Assembly: GCF_001548235.1 (NCBI RefSeq) | Contig: NZ_AP014938.1 | Location: 1,860,001 to 1,924,000 of the forward strand | DNA: 64,000 bases | Source: Rothia mucilaginosa | GTDB lineage: Bacteria; Actinomycetota; Actinomycetes; Actinomycetales; Micrococcaceae | Direction of reading: 5' to 3' | Shown: positions 62,675 to 64,000 of the stretch, one piece after another | Layout of the letters: each line of letters starts with the position of its first letter | Numbering within the stretch: the first letter of the stretch is position 1 | Made by a program: the position numbers and the translations under genes | Notes under the pieces: model-generated | Database searches by the model: none | Seen by the model: only the letters and a program-made list of their open reading frames with translations | What the model was told of the DNA's origin: nothing

Positions 62675-63528
62675 TGAGCTACCAGGACGCTATTTCTCAG
62701 GCGGCACCCTTTGAGGTGTTGGACGGTACGTTCCCGACTGCTAACCCCGATTCGCCTCTGGCGGCTCGTCTGGCTGAGTGCGAGAAGCAGGGCCGTGCGG
62801 CGCTGATCGGCTACCTGCCGGTGGGCTTCCCGACCCTGGACGAGTCGATTGACGCGGCGATTGCTCTGGGCAATAACGGCGCGGACATTATCGAGCTGGG
62901 CGTGCCTTATTCTGATCCGGTCATGGATGGTCCGGTGATTCAGAAGGCGACCGGCGTGGCGTTGGAGAACGGTTTCAAGCTTCCTCAGCTGTTTGAGGCG
63001 GTCCGCCGCATTACCGAGGCGACCGACGCGGTGGTTGTCGTGATGACCTACTGGAACCCGGTTCTGGCGTACGGTGTGAAGAATTTTGCGCGTGATTTGG
63101 CGGCTGCCGGCGGCGCGGGCATGATCACCCCGGACCTGGTGCCTGATGAGGCGTCGTCGTGGTTTGAGGCTTCTGACGAGTACGGTCTGGATCGTATTTT
63201 CCTTGCCGCGTTGTCTTCTTCGCCGGAGCGTTTGGCGACTATTGCGAAGGCGTCGAGCGGCTTCGTGTATGCCGTGTCGGTGATGGGCGTGACCGGTGCC
63301 CGCACCTCCGTGTCGGAGGCGGCTCGCACCCTGGTTGCGGACATTAAGGCTGCCGGTGCGCCTCGTGCGTGCGTGGGTCTGGGCGTTTCGACTCGTGCCC
63401 ACGTTGAGGAGATCGGCGAGTATGCGGACGGCGTGATTGTCGGTACCGCGCTGGTGAAGGCTTTGGCTTCTGGCGGTGTTGAGGCGGTGGCTAAGCTGAC
63501 CCGTGAGCTGGCGGGGCGTGAAGGCTAA
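62674..63528 (+). CDS. trpA: Tryptophan synthase alpha chain
   Basis: Cleaves indole-3-glycerol phosphate to indole, which is channelled to TrpB. The 284-aa TIM barrel has the catalytic Glu in DIIELGVPYSDPVMDGPVIQ and the Asp in MTPDLVPDEA-type context (GMITPDLVPDE), then VSVMGVTGART and GLGVSTRAHV. A short N-terminal extension of about 20 residues precedes the usual start. The ATG overlaps the trpB stop (TAATG), and the stop overlaps the lgt start in the same way, so all three are translationally coupled. Confidence 0.96.
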   Translation: MSYQDAISQAAPFEVLDGTFPTANPDSPLAARLAECEKQGRAALIGYLPVGFPTLDESIDAAIALGNNGADIIELGVPYSDPVMDGPVIQKATGVALENGFKLPQLFEAVRRITEATDAVVVVMTYWNPVLAYGVKNFARDLAAAGGAGMITPDLVPDEASSWFEASDEYGLDRIFLAALSSSPERLATIAKASSGFVYAVSVMGVTGARTSVSEAARTLVADIKAAGAPRACVGLGVSTRAHVEEIGEYADGVIVGTALVKALASGGVEAVAKLTRELAGREG

Positions 63529-64000
63529 TGTCTGATGTGCTGTCGCTGGCGAGTGTGCCGGTAGCTAACGTGCTGGCTTCGATTCCGCTGGGTTCGATTC
63601 CTTCGCCGAGCGTTTCGTACCTGCAGCTGGGTCCGTTCCGTGTGCATTTCTATGCCCTGTGTATTCTTGCGGGTATGGCGGTGTGCTTGTGGTTGGGTTC
63701 TCGCCGTTGGAAGGCGGCGGGTGGTACCCCTGAGCGCGTTTTTGACGTGGCGATGTGGGCTATTCCGGCGGGCATTATTGGTGCCCGCGCCTACCACGTG
63801 CTGATTACTGACCCGGGTAGCTATTTCGGCCCGAATGTTGCTGATCCGTGGGCTTTCCTGAAGATTTGGGAGGGCGGCATTGGCATTATGGGTGCCGTGT
63901 CGGTCGGTGCGTTGGGCGCCTGGTATGGTTGCCGCCGCTATGGCATGAATTTCCCGGCTTTTGCGGATGCGGTAGCGCCGGGTATTCTGCTGGCTCAGGC
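63528..64000 (+). CDS. lgt: Prolipoprotein diacylglyceryl transferase, N-terminal part
   Basis: Integral membrane enzyme that attaches diacylglycerol to the lipobox Cys of prolipoproteins, such as the six lipoproteins in this window. The visible 157 residues contain LGPFRVHFYALCILAGM, membrane spans, GIIGARAYHVL and IWEGGIGIMGA, which match Lgt. The frame runs off the window edge. Its start overlaps the trpA stop. trpA-lgt adjacency is common in actinobacteria. Confidence 0.93.
   Translation, partial: MSDVLSLASVPVANVLASIPLGSIPSPSVSYLQLGPFRVHFYALCILAGMAVCLWLGSRRWKAAGGTPERVFDVAMWAIPAGIIGARAYHVLITDPGSYFGPNVADPWAFLKIWEGGIGIMGAVSVGALGAWYGCRRYGMNFPAFADAVAPGILLAQ

Overview
The window is chromosomal DNA from a high-GC Gram-positive actinomycete. 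The gene content suggests a member of the Micrococcaceae, most likely Rothia (R. mucilaginosa-like). Pointers are an enterobactin-type siderophore cluster, an ole cluster with fused OleBC as in Micrococcus, an IclR-leuCD divergon, a homodimeric-type AceE, and several genes that look leaderless. The species call rests on recalled gene content, not on a database search.

Layout. 1-9.1 kb: iron acquisition. The end of a siderophore ABC ATPase is followed by a structured non-coding stretch and a DtxR/IdeR-like box, then fes (esterase), entE, a free-standing aryl carrier protein and the four-domain NRPS entF. 9.1-10.6 kb: an AT-richer islet with one cysteine-rich lipoprotein. 10.6-17.5 kb: aceE, tRNA-Val(UAC), gnd, cysE and cysK. 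17.9-23.3 kb: five tandem, diverged lipoprotein paralogues, all on the minus strand. 23.9-27.7 kb: two adjacent dynamin-like GTPases. 27.8-31.2 kb: an IclR regulator divergent from leuCD, with dyad operators between. 31.4-32.8 kb: a Tat-exported glycine-rich protein. 33.5-38.4 kb: an envelope-building row murA-plsC-gpsA-ddl. 38.9-40.7 kb: a Pro/Thr/Glu-repeat surface stalk protein. 40.7-51.7 kb: thiL, a DAK2-domain protein, recG, rsmD, coaD, a DUF177 (YceD-like) gene, rpmF, rnc and mutM. 52-57.4 kb: oleD, oleBC and oleA for long-chain olefin synthesis, minus strand. 57.7-61 kb: smc. 61.2-64 kb: trpB, trpA and the start of lgt, preceded by a possible short leader ORF.

How the genes work together. 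Fes, EntE, ArCP and EntF activate 2,3-dihydroxybenzoate and serine, build a catecholate trilactone and hydrolyse it after uptake, probably under iron control. MurA, PlsC, GpsA and Ddl make peptidoglycan and phospholipid precursors. The DAK2-recG-rsmD-coaD-DUF177-rpmF-rnc-mutM row is a familiar actinobacterial housekeeping order. No CRISPR array, insertion sequence, phage or origin was seen. The most unusual items are the lipoprotein array, a RecG carrying a long histone-H1-like N-terminal tail plus inserts, 15-bp coding repeats in adjacent genes, a probable ATT start codon for the DUF177 gene, and the folded non-coding stretch ahead of fes.
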